7,398 bases of DNA from Pseudomonadota bacterium (GTDB lineage Bacteria > SAR324 > NAC60-12). The notes under the pieces were generated by a model that had not been told where the DNA came from, did not search any database, and saw only the letters and a list, made by a program, of their open reading frames with translations. The position numbers and the translations under genes are program-made. Below, piece after piece: positions 6,648 through 7,398 of this stretch. The number at the start of each line of letters is the position of its first letter. Position 1 is the stretch's first letter. The stretch lies in contig JACNKY010000234.1 in the NCBI GenBank assembly GCA_014381795.1, positions 1-7,398 on the forward strand, read 5' to 3'.

Positions 6648-7180
6648 AGCTACTCATCATCCTCACAATCCTTCTTCTATCCTCTCCTGTGCTTGGAGAT
6701 AAGCATAAAGGTGAAACCCTTTATCTGTGGACAACTTCTTCTGGTTTAGTATGGAAAGGATTTGGGGAAAAAGATACTAACCCAAAATATCAAGGTCCTG
6801 TTGAGAATGGGAAACCGAGTGGTCTTGGTATCCTTATTTTCCCTGATGGAAGTAAGTTTGTAGGAGAATACAAGGATGGGGAAAAGAATGGTCAAGGAAC
6901 ATTTACTTTTTCTTGGGGAGGAAAGTATGAAGGTGAATACAAGGATGGGAACCAAAATGGTCAAGGAACAGAAACTTACCCTAGTGGAAGTAAGTATGTA
7001 GGGGATTGGAAGGATGGTAAAATGAATGGTCAAGGAACATTCACTCAATATAGTTCTCTCCTTTACCCTGATGGAAGAAAGTATGTGGGGGAATACAAGA
7101 ATGGGAAAGAGTGGAACGGAACGTATTACGATAATAAAGGAAAAAAAGAATACAAGTTGGTGAATGGAAAAATAGAATAA
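6641..7180 (+). CDS. Secreted MORN-repeat protein
   Basis: This 179-residue protein starts at a GTG, the only start codon in this frame after an upstream stop at 6608. Residues 1-19 (MKQLLIILTILLLSSPVLG) form a Sec signal peptide with likely cleavage before Asp20, so the product is periplasmic or outside the cell. A short segment with LYLWTTSSGLVWKGFGEKDT (27-46) follows. Then come about five MORN units (Y/F-x-G-x-x-K-x-G-x-x-N-G-Q-G-T): 50-71, 72-94, 95-117, 118-146 and 147-168. The fourth carries an insertion of about six residues (QYSSLL). MORN repeats form an elongated beta-strand array usually tied to protein or lipid contacts; no enzyme domain is present. No Shine-Dalgarno is visible. 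It has its own promoter at 6579 and a paralogue begins 170 bp after its stop. Specific role unknown. Confidence 0.85.
   Translation: MKQLLIILTILLLSSPVLGDKHKGETLYLWTTSSGLVWKGFGEKDTNPKYQGPVENGKPSGLGILIFPDGSKFVGEYKDGEKNGQGTFTFSWGGKYEGEYKDGNQNGQGTETYPSGSKYVGDWKDGKMNGQGTFTQYSSLLYPDGRKYVGEYKNGKEWNGTYYDNKGKKEYKLVNGKIE
6854..7060 (+). repeat. Tandem 69-bp coding repeat (MORN units)
   Basis: AATGGTCAAGGAAC recurs at 6887-6900, 6956-6969 and 7025-7038, exactly 69 bp (23 codons) apart. AAGTA/T-GT and GA-TACAAGGATGG blocks repeat in step. DNA-level identity indicates recent duplication or gene conversion of units, and could allow repeat-number change by slippage or recombination. Confidence 0.75.
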
Positions 7181-7289
7181 AACAATAACTTCTCGCTAAA
7201 ATAAAACCCCACCAAAAATACCACTAAGTCTAAAACTTGCAATATCGCTCTTATACCCAAAATACCTCAGTGTCAAAATCGCCATTTCC

Positions 7290-7318
7290 TTGTAAAACAA
7301 ATCGATTGATGTTATATA
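7290..7318 (+). promoter_or_regulatory. Promoter of the second MORN-type gene (copy B)
   Basis: TTGTAA at 7290-7295 and TATATA at 7313-7318 are 17 bases apart, the same arrangement as copy A and with slightly better hexamers. The predicted leader before GTG at 7351 is again about 26-27 bases. Confidence 0.6.
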
Positions 7319-7357
7319 TTGGTTCTCCTAAACCACTAATAAACAACCAAGTGAAAC
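7290..7357 (+). repeat. Direct repeat copy B: promoter, leader and start codon
   Basis: Partner of 6579-6647. Identical blocks are CGATTGATGTTATA at 7303-7316 and CCAAGTGAAAC at 7347-7357, with divergent bases between them. Confidence 0.8.
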
Positions 7358-7398
7358 GCCTAATCATCCTCCTCATCTCAATCCTTCTTCTTTCTTCT
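7351..7398 (+). CDS. Second secreted protein of the same family, N-terminus only (cut by window edge)
   Basis: Sixteen codons from GTG are present, giving MKRLIILLISILLLSS, the start of a signal peptide. It closely resembles MKQLLIILTILLLSS of the upstream MORN protein, with one extra codon. The promoter, leader and start context are also duplicated from that gene. This makes it a tandem paralogue, probably also a MORN-repeat protein, though the mature part lies beyond the window and the repeats themselves are not seen. Confidence 0.7.
   Translation, partial: MKRLIILLISILLLSS

Noticed and set aside
6746..7048. 100-codon open frame opposite the MORN gene
   Set aside because: It is the reverse image of the tandem MORN repeats; its own apparent repeats follow from the 69-bp DNA period.

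Overview
The window looks like chromosomal DNA from a Gram-negative bacterium. It carries RodA (wall elongation), a non-discriminating or standard bacterial GltX, an ACOT9-type acyl-CoA thioesterase, and exported proteins with Sec-type N-termini. The lineage cannot be fixed from this sequence. The mixture (TolB/FlgO-like domain fused to a sulfatase-modifying-factor domain, ACOT9-like double hotdog thioesterase, MORN-repeat secreted proteins) would suit a marine proteobacterial or SAR324/delta-like lineage, but that is only an impression.

Positions 1-5656 hold five genes on the minus strand, read in the order rodA (5656-4553), gltX (4500-3064), a TolB/FlgO-like + FGE-fold exported protein (3026-1509), an acyl-CoA thioesterase (1470-358) and the N-terminal 84 residues of a class I/II aminotransferase that runs off the left edge (253-1). 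The gaps are 52, 37, 38 and 104 bp with no clear terminator, so one transcription unit from a promoter upstream of rodA is plausible. The genes do not share one pathway: they cover wall synthesis, translation, envelope function, acyl-CoA turnover and amino-acid metabolism.

Positions 5657-7398 differ. The strand switches to plus, the DNA is more AT-rich, and gene density falls. There is a roughly 500-bp stretch without a convincing gene, holding a nested inverted repeat. It is followed by an 80-82 residue highly charged orphan protein with foreign codon use (ATA for Ile, AGA/AGG for Arg). Next comes a secreted MORN-repeat protein of 179 residues. The window ends inside a second gene whose promoter, leader and signal peptide are near-copies of the MORN gene's, so a tandem family of small exported MORN-type proteins begins here. 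No integrase, transposase, CRISPR array, rRNA or intact tRNA was seen.

None of the seven host-like starts is preceded by a good Shine-Dalgarno motif. The only strong purine-rich one lies before the orphan ORF. The tandem MORN cassette with its duplicated promoter, and the FGE-fold protein that lacks the catalytic cysteines, are the items most worth following up. I do not see convincing evidence for a complete new multi-gene system.
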